From BAIKAL-G1 sp943370385 (lineage in GTDB: Bacteria > Cyanobacteriota > Cyanobacteriia > PCC-6307 > Cyanobiaceae): 64,000 bases of DNA. The stretch spans positions 1-64,000 of the forward strand of contig CALRQT020000012.1 of the NCBI GenBank assembly GCA_943370385.1, read 5' to 3'. Made by a program: the position numbers and the translations under genes. Below the pieces are notes generated by a model, which worked only from the letters and a program-made list of their open reading frames with translations, was not told the DNA's origin and searched no databases. Position 1 is the first letter of the stretch. Each line of letters opens with the position of its first letter. Shown here piece after piece: positions 17,440 through 25,487 of the stretch.

Positions 17440-18285
17440 ATGCACACCGCCTTGGCCCTACGCCACCACAGGCTCCCCCGTTACTGGCTGGGTCTCACGC
17501 TTGGACTGGTGGCGGCAGCCGTGGGTGGGGTGCACTGGTGGGAGCAGCAACTTCCCTTAAAACTCCAGGAGGCCGCCCGAGCCGGTCGCCTGGATGCCTG
17601 CATCCGCTACGCCGACCAACTGGCCGCCCTGCGCTGGTTGGGCGGCCTCGCCCCCCAGGAACAGGGGCTCTGCCGACGCCGTAAGGCCGCCCAGCTCTGG
17701 GACCAGGGCCAGTGGTCAGCGGCGATGAAACTTCAACTCCAACTGGTGAATTCGGGCGCCAGCCAACCACCAGACCAACAGCAACTGGTCCAGTGGCATC
17801 GGCAACTGGAAAGCAGGGCCCTGGGCCTGTTCCAACAGGGGGACCTGCAGGGGGCCCTGGTGCTGCTGGCGGCGATCAACGCCGATCACCGCAGCGATGG
17901 CGCCGCCCTGGGCGACAACCTGCGGGAGAGCTGGACCCGCAACCGGATGCTGCGGGACCGGGGTCAGCAACTGATCAAGCAGCAGCGCTGGTGGGAGGCC
18001 CTCGATGCCCTCAATCGCATCGATCACCCCTGGTGGAAGGATCAGACCAAGGAGCTGCGCCAGCAGGTCCAGACCGGCATCGCCAGCCTGCGCCGCCAGG
18101 AGGACAAGGAACACGAAGGTCACGGCAACACCAACCCCTCCAATGTGTCGATTGCCGAGCTCGATGCCCTGATCTCCCGCAAGATCGCCGCCGGCATGGA
18201 CGACGGCCAGGCCTTCGATCGGGCCTGCAAGGAACTGGGCGGCAAGGTGGTGGAAACGGGTCCGGAGAGCGCCTGTCGCCGCTAA
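17440..18285 (+). CDS. Membrane-anchored helical (TPR-like) protein
   Basis: A 281-residue protein with one N-terminal transmembrane segment (YWLGLTLGLVAAAVGGVHWW, about 14-33) and a long helical remainder whose pattern (AARAGRLDACIRYADQLAAL, QGQWSAAMKLQLQLV, QGDLQGALVLLAAI, QRWWEALDALNRI) resembles degenerate TPR or IMS-type helical repeats. A conserved-looking C-terminal tail (SIAELDALISRKIAAGMDDGQAFDRACKELGG) may form a separate helical hairpin. Its place right after the Hsp70-like gene on the same strand suggests a membrane-bound partner; that is inference. ATG 17440 is preferred over GTG 17371. Confidence 0.6.
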   Translation: MHTALALRHHRLPRYWLGLTLGLVAAAVGGVHWWEQQLPLKLQEAARAGRLDACIRYADQLAALRWLGGLAPQEQGLCRRRKAAQLWDQGQWSAAMKLQLQLVNSGASQPPDQQQLVQWHRQLESRALGLFQQGDLQGALVLLAAINADHRSDGAALGDNLRESWTRNRMLRDRGQQLIKQQRWWEALDALNRIDHPWWKDQTKELRQQVQTGIASLRRQEDKEHEGHGNTNPSNVSIAELDALISRKIAAGMDDGQAFDRACKELGGKVVETGPESACRR

Positions 18286-18327
18286 GGGCCCATGGCAGGA
18301 TGGTCCCCATAGCAGTGTTGCGCCTTC

Positions 18328-18549
18328 ATGCAAGCGGGAGATCAGGTCAAGGTCAGCGCCAGTGTGGTTGTGTTCCACCACCCTGAACACCGCGGCCAGG
18401 CCTTCGATCTGCAGGGGCAAACGGGCGAGGTCAAGGAGGTTCTTGGCGACTGGAAGGGCCGGCCGATCAGCCCAACCCTGCCGGTGATCGTGGCCTTTGG
18501 CCGCTTCAAGGCCCATTTCCGTAGCGACGAACTCGAGCCCGCCAGCTGA
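18328..18549 (+). CDS. ftrV: Ferredoxin-thioredoxin reductase, variable chain
   Basis: The 73-residue SH3-like variable subunit of ferredoxin-thioredoxin reductase, which stabilises the catalytic chain and passes electrons from ferredoxin to thioredoxins. The sequence reads like the family throughout: QAGDQVKVSASVVVFHHPEHRGQ, TGEVKEVL, WKGRPISPTLPVIVAFG and a final FKAHFRSDELEPA. The catalytic chain is not in this window. It lies 43 bp after the membrane protein gene and converges with pyrR. Confidence 0.92.
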   Translation: MQAGDQVKVSASVVVFHHPEHRGQAFDLQGQTGEVKEVLGDWKGRPISPTLPVIVAFGRFKAHFRSDELEPAS

Positions 18550-18576
18550 AGCCGCTCCCAGGCCGGACGCGCCCCC

Positions 18577-19194
18577 TTAACCGGCCCCATCCACTCCCTT
18601 GAGCAGGTAGACACCCTCCTCACCGTCGGTGGCCTGCAGGCAGAGGGCAATGGTTTCTTGGCGGCTCGTGGGCACGACCCGGCCACAGAAATCGGGTTGG
18701 ATCGGCAATTCGCGATGGCCCCGGTCCACCATCACCAGCAGGCTGACCCGGCGCGGCCGACCCCAGGCCTGCAGGGCTTCGAGGGCCGCCCGCACGGTGC
18801 GACCGGTAAAGATCACGTCATCCACCAACACCACGCTGCGGTCCTCCAAATCGGCCGGCAATTCCGTGGGGATCCCCAGGCGGGTGCCGACGCGCCCAAG
18901 GTCGTCGCGGTGGAAGGTGGGATCGAGGCTGCCGTGGTCCACGGCATGGCCGGCGATGGTGCCGATCTGGTGGGCGAGCACCTGGGCCAGGGCCACCCCC
19001 CGGGTGGGAATCCCCAGCAACACCAACTCGCGGCTATCGGCAACGCTCTCCAACACTTGGGAGGCCAACCGGATCAGGGTGCGGGAGAGCTCCAGGGGCG
19101 ACAGGATTTCGACCCGCCCCTGGGTCCCAGGGGCGCTGCCTGGGGCCCAGGGCCCCGATTGCGCCGCGAAACCCTGCTGAGGAGAAGGCGACAT
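18577..19194 (-). CDS. pyrR: PyrR-type uracil phosphoribosyltransferase / regulator
   Basis: A phosphoribosyltransferase of the PyrR family. The PRPP-binding motif VVLVDDVIFTGRTVRAAL and LVLLGIPTRGVALAQ near the N-terminal side, together with LVMVDRGHRELPIQPDFCGR and VPTSRQE, are diagnostic. In Gram-positives PyrR binds pyr mRNA and attenuates it; in cyanobacteria the regulatory role is uncertain and no pyr gene is adjacent here. I choose ATG 19194 (205 residues), still about 25 longer than usual because of a Ser/Gln/Gly-rich N-terminal extension; a start further in is possible. Confidence 0.88.
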   Translation of the reverse strand: MSPSPQQGFAAQSGPWAPGSAPGTQGRVEILSPLELSRTLIRLASQVLESVADSRELVLLGIPTRGVALAQVLAHQIGTIAGHAVDHGSLDPTFHRDDLGRVGTRLGIPTELPADLEDRSVVLVDDVIFTGRTVRAALEALQAWGRPRRVSLLVMVDRGHRELPIQPDFCGRVVPTSRQETIALCLQATDGEEGVYLLKGVDGAG

Positions 19195-19592
19195 CACGGC
19201 GCAACGGGATCCCTGGGACGGGACAAGCACTGGCGCAAGCCTGGCAGAGCCGACGCCCAGCAGGTCGGGACCCCGGGACGATTCAGCCCCCTCAGATTCA
19301 GCCCCTCAGGTTCAGCCCCACAGAGCGAGGGGCATCCTCCCGGCCCAGGGCAAGGGGCCCATCCAGCCGGACTCGCCACCGATGGCCCCAGTTCAGGCCA
19401 AAGGGCCATCAGGGGACTGGAGGCCAGACCCAAGGGGGTCTTGATGACCAAAAGCTGACCCGCCCAGGGCCCTAGTGGGGTCCTTGGCCATAAGGCGGTA
19501 AGTTTGTAAGTGGTTGAAGTTGTTGAGGGTAGGGGCAAGTCCGGGTGAAAGCAGCTCCTTCCTCCGATCGCAACCCTGGCCTTGATCCCAGC
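19195..19592. other. Intergenic region with short tandem repeat
   Basis: About 400 bp between the divergent pyrR and gpmI genes. It contains three 14-15 bp units of the type GATTCAGCCCC(C)TCA at 19280-19322, the last degenerate. The less GC-rich stretch at about 19490-19540 is the best place for the gpmI promoter, but I cannot name convincing boxes. No gene is evident. Confidence 0.6.
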
Positions 19593-21257
19593 ATGGCTGA
19601 ATCCCCTGTTTCAGATCCGCCCCTCCAACTCGGTGCTGGGACCCCAGCCCAACCGATGACCGCCAAAGCGGCCATAGCGCCGGTTGTGCTGGCCATCCTT
19701 GACGGCTGGGGCTATAGCCCTGCCCATGAACACAACGCCATCCGTAACGCCGAGACCCCGGTGATGGATGCCCTGTGGCATGCCTATCCCCACACCCTGA
19801 TCCAGGCCAGTGGCGCCGATGTGGGCCTGCCCGATCAGCAAATGGGCAATTCCGAGGTGGGCCACCTCACGATTGGCTCCGGCCGGATCATCCGCCAGGA
19901 GTTGGTGCGCATCGGCCAGGCCGTGCGCGACGGCAGCATCGCCCGTAACGGTGCCCTGAACCATCTCGCCGACGAGTTGCTTGCAAGCGGCAACACCCTG
20001 CACCTGATCGGCCTCTGTTCGAACGGGGGCGTGCACAGCCATGTGAACCACGTGGGGGGGCTGTTGAAGTGGGCGGCGGAGCGGGGCCTCAAGGACGTCT
20101 GCATCCATGTCACCACCGATGGACGCGACACCCCAACCCAGAGCGCCCCGGGCTTCATCGCCAGCCTGGAGGCCCAGATCGCTGCTGCTGGCGTGGGCCG
20201 GCTCAGCACCATCTGCGGCCGTTACTGGGCCATGGATCGGGACAACCGCTGGGAGCGGACCGAAAAGGCCTATCGCCTGCTCACCCAAGACGACGGCGCC
20301 TGTGGCCTAACGGCCCTGCAGGTGGTGGAGGCCTCCTACGCCGAGGGCGTTACCGATGAATTCATCGAACCGACCCGGCTGGGGCCTGGCCACCTCAAGC
20401 CCAATGACGGAGTGATCTGTTTCAACTTCCGCCCCGACCGGGTGCGCCAGTTGATCCGGGCCCTGGTGATGCCCGAGTTCGAGCCCTTTGAGCGGGTCCA
20501 GATCAGCCCCCTGCATGTGGTGACCTTCACCCAATACGAGCGCGGCCTGCCCGTCGAGGTGGCCTTCCCGCCGGAATCCCTCGATGGCCTGCTGGGGGAA
20601 GTGGTTTCGAGCCATGGCCTGCGCCAGTTCCGCACAGCCGAAACGGAGAAATACCCCCACGTCACCTACTTCCTCAATGGGGGCATCGAAAAACCCTTCC
20701 CCGGCGAAGACCGCCATCTGGTGCCCTCCCCCCGGGTCGCCACCTACGACCAATCGCCGGCCATGTCCGCCGATCAACTCACCGACAACTGCATTGCGGC
20801 GATCCGTAAGGGCATCTATTCCCTTGTCGTGATCAATTACGCCAACCCGGACATGGTGGGCCACACCGGCCAGATGGAGGCCACCACCCAGGCGATCGCC
20901 ACGGTCGACCACTGCGTCGGCCGCCTGATGGAAGCCACCAACCGCATGGGCGGCACCCTCTTGATTACCGCCGACCACGGCAATGCCGAGGTGATGGAGG
21001 GTCCCGATGGCCGGCCCTGGACCGCCCATACCACCAATCCGGTGCCCGTGATCCTGGTGGAAGGGGAGCAACGCAAGCTGCCCGGCCATGGCACCAACGT
21101 GCAGCTGCGTGAGGGAGGTGGCTTGGCCGATGTTGCCCCCACCCTGCTGGCGATCCTGGGCCTGCCCCAGCCGAGCCTGATGACGGGCCAATCGCTAGTG
21201 ATGCCAGCCCCCCTGGCCGTGAGCGAAAGCCGCCAGCCCCTGAGCCTGGGCGCCTGA
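19593..21257 (+). CDS. gpmI: 2,3-bisphosphoglycerate-independent phosphoglycerate mutase
   Basis: Mn-dependent glycolytic enzyme interconverting 3- and 2-phosphoglycerate. Motifs: VVLAILDGWGYS (metal Asp), MGNSEVGHLTIGSGR with the phosphorylated Ser, THVTTDGRDTP-type segment (VTTDGRDTP), FNFRPDRVRQL, NYANPDMVGHTG and TADHGNAEVM. The start is uncertain: ATG 19593 gives 554 residues, ATG 19656 gives 533 and begins MTAKAAIAPVV, nearer to the usual N-terminus, and the frame stays open to GTG 19545. secG follows 48 bp downstream on the same strand. Confidence 0.93.
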   Translation: MAESPVSDPPLQLGAGTPAQPMTAKAAIAPVVLAILDGWGYSPAHEHNAIRNAETPVMDALWHAYPHTLIQASGADVGLPDQQMGNSEVGHLTIGSGRIIRQELVRIGQAVRDGSIARNGALNHLADELLASGNTLHLIGLCSNGGVHSHVNHVGGLLKWAAERGLKDVCIHVTTDGRDTPTQSAPGFIASLEAQIAAAGVGRLSTICGRYWAMDRDNRWERTEKAYRLLTQDDGACGLTALQVVEASYAEGVTDEFIEPTRLGPGHLKPNDGVICFNFRPDRVRQLIRALVMPEFEPFERVQISPLHVVTFTQYERGLPVEVAFPPESLDGLLGEVVSSHGLRQFRTAETEKYPHVTYFLNGGIEKPFPGEDRHLVPSPRVATYDQSPAMSADQLTDNCIAAIRKGIYSLVVINYANPDMVGHTGQMEATTQAIATVDHCVGRLMEATNRMGGTLLITADHGNAEVMEGPDGRPWTAHTTNPVPVILVEGEQRKLPGHGTNVQLREGGGLADVAPTLLAILGLPQPSLMTGQSLVMPAPLAVSESRQPLSLGA

Positions 21258-21305
21258 TTCCCCCGGGCGCAATCGCCCCCCGCCGCTAAGACCTAGGCTG
21301 AACTC

Positions 21306-21536
21306 ATGCTTCAGAACATTCTTTCCTGGGTCTGGATCGCCAGCGGTCTTCTGCTGATCGTCTCGGTGTTGCTGCACAGCCCCAAGGGCGACGGCATGGG
21401 TGGCCTGGCCAGCAGTGGCGGCTCCATGTTCAGCAGCGCCCGCAGCGCCGAGGACACCCTCAACCGCATCACCTGGACCCTGCTCTCCCTCTTCCTAGGG
21501 CTAGCTGTGGTGTTGAGTGCCGGCTGGCTCAAATAG
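21306..21536 (+). CDS. secG: Preprotein translocase subunit SecG
   Basis: 76-residue accessory subunit of the SecYEG translocon. It has two transmembrane helices, about 4-23 (ILSWVWIASGLLLIVSVLL) and 53-72 (TWTLLSLFLGLAVVLSAGW), joined by the conserved Gly-rich loop with SPKGDGMGGLASSGGSMF. Next genes on the same strand are gpmI (upstream) and msrB (8 bp downstream), so a gpmI-secG-msrB transcript is likely. Confidence 0.93.
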   Translation: MLQNILSWVWIASGLLLIVSVLLHSPKGDGMGGLASSGGSMFSSARSAEDTLNRITWTLLSLFLGLAVVLSAGWLK

Positions 21537-21543
21537 GTTGGCC

Positions 21544-22029
21544 ATGAAGCGGCGCGGCCTGTTTGGACTGCTGGGATCGGCCCTGGTTCCCTGGCTCGGG
21601 GCCAAGCCAGCCCAAGCGGCATCAACGCCTACGGATCCCCAATGGCAACTGAGCCCAAGCCAATGGCGCGCCCGGCTGAGTGCGGAGGCCTTCTCGGTGC
21701 TGCGCCAGGCCGGCACCGAACGGCCCTTCAGCAGCCCCCTCAACAAGGAAAAACGCCAAGGCACCTATGCCTGCGCCGGCTGCCAGCTGCCCCTGTTCAG
21801 CTCCAAGGCGAAATACGACAGCGGCACGGGCTGGCCGAGTTTTTACGAGGCCCTACCCAACGGCATCGCCACCAAGGTGGACTTCAAGCTGATCATTCCC
21901 CGCACCGAATACCACTGCCGCCGCTGTGGGGGCCACCAGGGCCATGTTTTCGATGACGGCCCCAAGCCCACGGGCAAGCGCTACTGCAACAACGGCGTGG
22001 CCTTGGTGTTTCTAGCCAAGGGCAACTGA
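21544..22029 (+). CDS. msrB: Exported peptide-methionine (R)-S-oxide reductase
   Basis: Reduces methionine-R-sulfoxide in proteins. The domain is complete: GTERPFSSPLN, first zinc pair in YACAGCQLPLF, YDSGTGWPSFYEAL, second zinc pair in CRRCGGHQGHVF, and the catalytic Cys in GKRYCNNGVAL near the end. The first 32 residues are a signal peptide with paired Arg (KRRGLFGLLGSALVPWLGAKPAQA), so this copy probably works outside the cytosol, in periplasm or lumen; the RR could be Tat-like but lacks the full SRRxFLK motif. ATG 21544 overlaps nothing and lies 8 bp after secG. Confidence 0.93.
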   Translation: MKRRGLFGLLGSALVPWLGAKPAQAASTPTDPQWQLSPSQWRARLSAEAFSVLRQAGTERPFSSPLNKEKRQGTYACAGCQLPLFSSKAKYDSGTGWPSFYEALPNGIATKVDFKLIIPRTEYHCRRCGGHQGHVFDDGPKPTGKRYCNNGVALVFLAKGN

Positions 22030-22152
22030 ACACTGCCAAATCTTGGCCTTTGCTTTGCCATGAAGGCCAATCCGTGTGTGCTCAAGATCGTCCCTGAAAT
22101 AGGGACCTGGCTGAACCGCTGAAGGTAGGTATGGAAGGCAGCCCTGCTCTGA

Positions 22153-22356
22153 TCAAGCCCGGGGCTTGGCCGGTTGGGCGCTCCAACTGGGGCACTGGTT
22201 GGGCAAGGACCAATCGGCACTTAGCACGGTGCTCCAAAGGCGGCAGTAGCCCAGGCCGCCGAGGGAGCGGGCATCAAAGTAGCGGCAGCTGCTGCATTTG
22301 GCGTGAATGGGGGGCAAGCAAGCGGCAGCAAGGCCAGCAGATGGTAACGAAATCAA
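22153..22356 (-). CDS. Small Cys-rich protein (candidate)
   Basis: A minus-strand frame of 67 codons with an unusually protein-like sequence: CSSCRYFDARSLGGLGYC and a later NQCPSW. The CxxC plus two spaced Cys pattern resembles a small zinc ribbon-like or metal-binding protein. There is no ATG; the frame allows TTG at 22356 or TTG at 22317, and the latter gives about 54 residues just ahead of the first CxxC. I do not recognise the family. It lies between msrB and the secreted 43-mer, opposite in strand to both. Confidence 0.5.
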   Translation of the reverse strand: MISLPSAGLAAACLPPIHAKCSSCRYFDARSLGGLGYCRLWSTVLSADWSLPNQCPSWSAQPAKPRA

Positions 22357-22430
22357 GACCTAACCTGCCGATCCCAGGGGGCCTGACCAAACCTCTCCCG
22401 CCTAAAATCAAAACAGATAAAACATCAGCC

Positions 22431-22562
22431 ATGCAGCGCCTTTTCACCGCAACCCTGATGGCGACTGTGCTGCTGTTCGGCTTCGGGGCCCAAGCCTGCG
22501 AAAAGCATCTGCAAGGCCACCAAACCAGCTCGAACACCGCTGCCGAAGCCGCCAAAAACTGA
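22431..22562 (+). CDS. Secreted 43-residue peptide
   Basis: A tiny gene: the product is 43 residues with a basic start (MQRLF), a hydrophobic core (ATLMATVLLFGFG) and AQA before Cys, a signal peptidase site that would release a mature peptide of about 21 residues (CEKHLQGHQTSSNTAAEAAK). AQAC is not a good lipobox, so I favour signal peptidase I. An AT-rich 30-bp stretch just upstream (about 22400-22430) could carry the promoter. Function unknown. Confidence 0.55.
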   Translation: MQRLFTATLMATVLLFGFGAQACEKHLQGHQTSSNTAAEAAKN

Positions 22563-22906
22563 CCAGCCTTCGCTGCTTGTTCTGTATTGGCCGTGATCCG
22601 ATCCCGTTTGGGATAGATCCGTCCTTTTTTGTTGCACTGAAGCTGCTGCCCATCTCAAGCGGCAAGCCCTACTAACGACCCCTATGTCCCGGCAGAGAAG
22701 CCCATGCCATGGGACCTTTTGTGTTGGCTTGAATCGCTAGGGAAAATCCCATCCCAATCGATCAATAAATACCATCTAGCGCAGACAAAATATATCGACA
22801 AATTGACATGAGTTATGACCTTGATTCCTTGCAATCATTATTACAACCAATCCAAGCCCCAAGGGAGTGAAACGCCCCACGACGGCGGGGCGGAACTGGG
22901 CAGCCG
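22563..22906. other. AT-rich intergenic region
   Basis: 344 bp without a convincing gene. A small hairpin ATCCC-GTTT-GGGAT (about 22606-22619) followed a few bases later by a T-run may end the 43-residue gene. From about 22740 to 22862 the DNA turns AT-rich compared with its surroundings. A hairpin CGCCCC/GGGGCG at about 22872-22890 lies past the end of the next minus-strand gene. An unannotated small RNA here is possible. Confidence 0.5.
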
Positions 22907-23137
22907 TCAGGACTGGCGCTGCTTGGAGCGGCGCTGTTTTTCCTTCCACAACAGCTGGGCCGTGTCATGCAGGGACGTTTGAACCTCGCCCATGAACCGC
23001 TTCAACCGGCGCTGGGTTTCCTTTTCCGTGGGCAGCATGTCCGAGAAGGTGGCCGCATGGCAGAGGTCAACCAACAGGGCGACCTCCTCGGAGGACAGGC
23101 AAAGCAGGTGTTCCCGCTCAAGGTGGGTAACCTTCAC
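22907..23137 (-). CDS. Hypothetical helical protein
   Basis: From GTG 23137 the product has 76 residues: KVTHLEREHLLCLSSEEVALLVDLCHAATFSDMLPTE, then a basic helical tail (TQRRLKRFMGEVQTSLHDTAQLLWKEKQRR). The acidic-then-basic helical pattern and the SSEEVALLVDLC stretch look like a real cyanobacterial small protein, but I know no family. The frame stays open upstream to 23260, where the sequence loses this character, so the start is a judgement. It is 160 bp downstream of the Nif11-like gene on the same strand. Confidence 0.5.
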   Translation of the reverse strand: MKVTHLEREHLLCLSSEEVALLVDLCHAATFSDMLPTEKETQRRLKRFMGEVQTSLHDTAQLLWKEKQRRSKQRQS

Positions 23138-23298
23138 GGCTGGCTTGCGAATAACCCACTTTAGCGGTAAAGCGCCTTTCGGCCCAAATGCAAGGCCGCC
23201 GTTACGTTCAGCAATGCGGTGATCGTTCCCGCTCCCGGGAACGTCCCTGGCCTGGCCCACTCACCTGCGCCGGGGCCTGGCTCAAGCCGTCGCCTGGA

Positions 23299-23553
23299 TC
23301 AGGGCTCGGTGGCCTCTGGACGGCGCCCCTCATGGAGGAAGTAGCGGCGCCACTGGCTGGGTTTGCCCGACCAGACCCAGCATTCGGCGGTGAGGGACAC
23401 CGCGTAGGCAATCAATTCCTGCTTGGAGACCTCAAAGCCGCAGGCAGCCGCCAACGCCAGGATCTCGTCAGGCGATTGGACCTGCTGGAGCTGGCCGCAG
23501 ATCTCGCCATGGGCATGCACAAAATCCTCAAACCGAAAGAGCACATCCGACAT
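23299..23553 (-). CDS. Nif11-like domain protein
   Basis: An 84-residue protein whose first 60 residues fit the Nif11/nitrile-hydratase-leader pattern: SDVLFRFEDFVHAHGEICGQLQQVQSPDEILALAAACGFEVSKQEL (shown as one helical block followed by the G-F/Y-x-V/F-S/T-xx-EL signature). In picocyanobacteria this domain is known as the leader of prochlorosin-like lanthipeptides and related peptides, but also occurs alone. Here the C-terminus (CWVWSGKPSQWRRYFLHEGRR) lacks a double-Gly cleavage site and a Ser/Thr/Cys core, and no modifying enzyme or transporter is nearby. So it may not be a natural-product precursor. Confidence 0.72.
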   Translation of the reverse strand: MSDVLFRFEDFVHAHGEICGQLQQVQSPDEILALAAACGFEVSKQELIAYAVSLTAECWVWSGKPSQWRRYFLHEGRRPEATEP

Positions 23554-23720
23554 GCTGGGGCGGGTTCAAGATCTGGGGTTGGGGCCAGTGGGTTGGGGGG
23601 CCAAGGCCAGCCTGCTCCAAGCTCGCTGACCCATGCATGGCCCCCAACCTAGGGGGTTTGGTCCGGTTGGCCTTCGCCTCGCTGACAATGGCCAGGCTGG
23701 TGCAAGCGGCGCAAACGAAC

Positions 23721-23753
23721 AAAAAAAGGGCTGGGGGGCGAACCCCCCAACCC
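23721..23753 (-). terminator. Rho-independent terminator of groES-groEL
   Basis: On the minus strand an 11-bp GC stem (GGGTTGGGGGG / CCCCCCAGCCC, one G-T pair) around a TTCG loop is followed by seven T residues (complement of 23721-23727). It lies about 36 bp past the groL stop. Confidence 0.92.
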
Positions 23754-23788
23754 AACTGGCTAGTCAATCCGGCGACAGGGGCCTGGAC

Positions 23789-25423
23789 TCAATAGTCGAA
23801 GTCGCCGCCCATGCCGCCGCCGCCGGCGGGAGCTGCTTCCTTCTTCTCGGGCATGTCGGCCACGATGCACTCGGTGGTGAGCACCATGCCGGCGATCGAG
23901 GCGGCGTTCTGCAGGCCAGAACGGGTCACCTTGGCGGGATCGACAATGCCGGCGGCCAGCATGTCGACGTATTCGCCGGTAGCGGCGTTGTAACCCTCGT
24001 TGAAGGGCATGTTTTTGACATGCTCAGCAACGACGGCGCCGTTGACACCGGCGTTCTCAGCGATGCGCTTGAGGGGAGCGGTGAGGGCCGAGGCCACGAT
24101 CGTGGCGCCGATCAGCTCTTCGCCCGTGAGGTTGGCAGCCGCCCAGGCTTCCAGGGCCGGAGCCAGGTGGGCCAAGGTGGTGCCACCGCCGGGAACGATG
24201 CCTTCTTCAACGGCCGCCTTGGTGGCGTTGATGGCATCTTCGAGGCGCAGCTTCTTGTCCTTCATCTCGGTTTCGGTGGCAGCGCCCACCTTCACCACAG
24301 CCACGCCACCGCTGAGCTTGGCCAGACGCTCCTGCAGCTTCTCCTTGTCATAGGAGGAGTCGGTTTCGTCCATCTGCTTGCGCAGTTGCTCGCAGCGAGC
24401 CTTGACGGCCACCTCGTTGCCTTCGGCCACGATCGTGGTGGTGTCCTTGTTGATCGTCACCCGGCGGGAGGTGCCCAGCATCTCGAGCTTGGTGTTTTCC
24501 AGCTTGAGGCCGGCGTCCTCGGTGATCAGTTGGCCGTTGGTGAGCACGGCGATGTCCTCGAGCATGGCCTTGCGGCGATCACCGAAGCCAGGGGCCTTGA
24601 CGGCCGCCACGTTGAGCACGCCGCGCAGGCGGTTCACCACCAGGGTGGCGAGGGCTTCCTTCTCGATGTCCTCGGCGATGATCAGCAGGGGACGGCCAGT
24701 GCGGGCGATCTGCTCAAGCACGGGGACCAGGTCCTGAACCAGGCCGATTTTCTTATCGGTGAGCAGGATGTAGGGCTCTTCGAGCACCGCTTCCATCCGC
24801 TCGGTGTCGGTGGCGAAGTAGGGCGAGATGTAGCCCTTGTCGAAGCGCATGCCTTCGGTGACCTCCAGCTCGGTGGTCATCGATTTGCCCTCTTCGAGGG
24901 AAATCACGCCTTCCTTGCCGACCTTGTCCATCGCATCGGCGATCATGCGGCCCACTTCTTCGTCGTTACCGGCGGAGATGGTGCCGACCTGGGCGATGGC
25001 GTTACTGTCGCTGATCGGTTTGGCGTGCTCCTTGATCTTGGCGACCAGGAACTCAGACGCCTTGTCGATGCCCTTTTTGAGGGTGATGGCGTTGGCGCCG
25101 GCGGCCACGTTGCGCAGGCCCGCCTTAACCATGGCGTGGGCCAGGACCGTGGCGGTGGTGGTGCCGTCACCGGCAGCATCATTGGTTTTGGAGGCGGCCT
25201 GACGGATCAGGGCGACACCGGTGTTCTCGATATGGTCTTCGAGTTCGATCTCTTTGGCGATCGTGACGCCATCGTTGATGATCTGGGGAGCGCCGAACTT
25301 CTTCTCCAGCACCACGTTGCGGCCCTTCGGACCGAGGGTGACGGCAACGGCTTCGGCCAGGATGTCGATACCGCGTTCGAGGGCCCGACGGGCTTGCTCG
25401 TTATAAATGATTCGCTTAGCCAT
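23789..25423 (-). CDS. groL: Chaperonin GroEL
   Basis: 60-kDa chaperonin of 544 residues that folds proteins in the cytosol with GroES and ATP. N-terminus MAKRIIYNEQARRALERG, VTLGPKGRNVVLEKKFG and DGVTIAKEI, the ATP site GDGTTTATVLA near residue 86, and GGGTTLAHL near 410 are all present. The C-terminus ends in a short Gly/Met-rich tail (GGGGMGGDFDY), as in the GroES-linked cyanobacterial copy GroEL1. It is the second gene of the operon, 64 bp after groS, under the CIRCE element. Confidence 0.97.
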   Translation of the reverse strand: MAKRIIYNEQARRALERGIDILAEAVAVTLGPKGRNVVLEKKFGAPQIINDGVTIAKEIELEDHIENTGVALIRQAASKTNDAAGDGTTTATVLAHAMVKAGLRNVAAGANAITLKKGIDKASEFLVAKIKEHAKPISDSNAIAQVGTISAGNDEEVGRMIADAMDKVGKEGVISLEEGKSMTTELEVTEGMRFDKGYISPYFATDTERMEAVLEEPYILLTDKKIGLVQDLVPVLEQIARTGRPLLIIAEDIEKEALATLVVNRLRGVLNVAAVKAPGFGDRRKAMLEDIAVLTNGQLITEDAGLKLENTKLEMLGTSRRVTINKDTTTIVAEGNEVAVKARCEQLRKQMDETDSSYDKEKLQERLAKLSGGVAVVKVGAATETEMKDKKLRLEDAINATKAAVEEGIVPGGGTTLAHLAPALEAWAAANLTGEELIGATIVASALTAPLKRIAENAGVNGAVVAEHVKNMPFNEGYNAATGEYVDMLAAGIVDPAKVTRSGLQNAASIAGMVLTTECIVADMPEKKEAAPAGGGGMGGDFDY

Positions 25424-25487
25424 GGAGGGCCTGGGAAAGGAGGATGGGGAGGGGGGACGAAAGCTGGGTGAAGGAGGCGCCTGGGCC

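Noticed and set aside
23633..25471. 612-codon open frame antisense to groL
   Set aside because: It mirrors groL exactly, has His/Gly/Ala-heavy composition from reading GC-rich codons backwards, and groL is certain.
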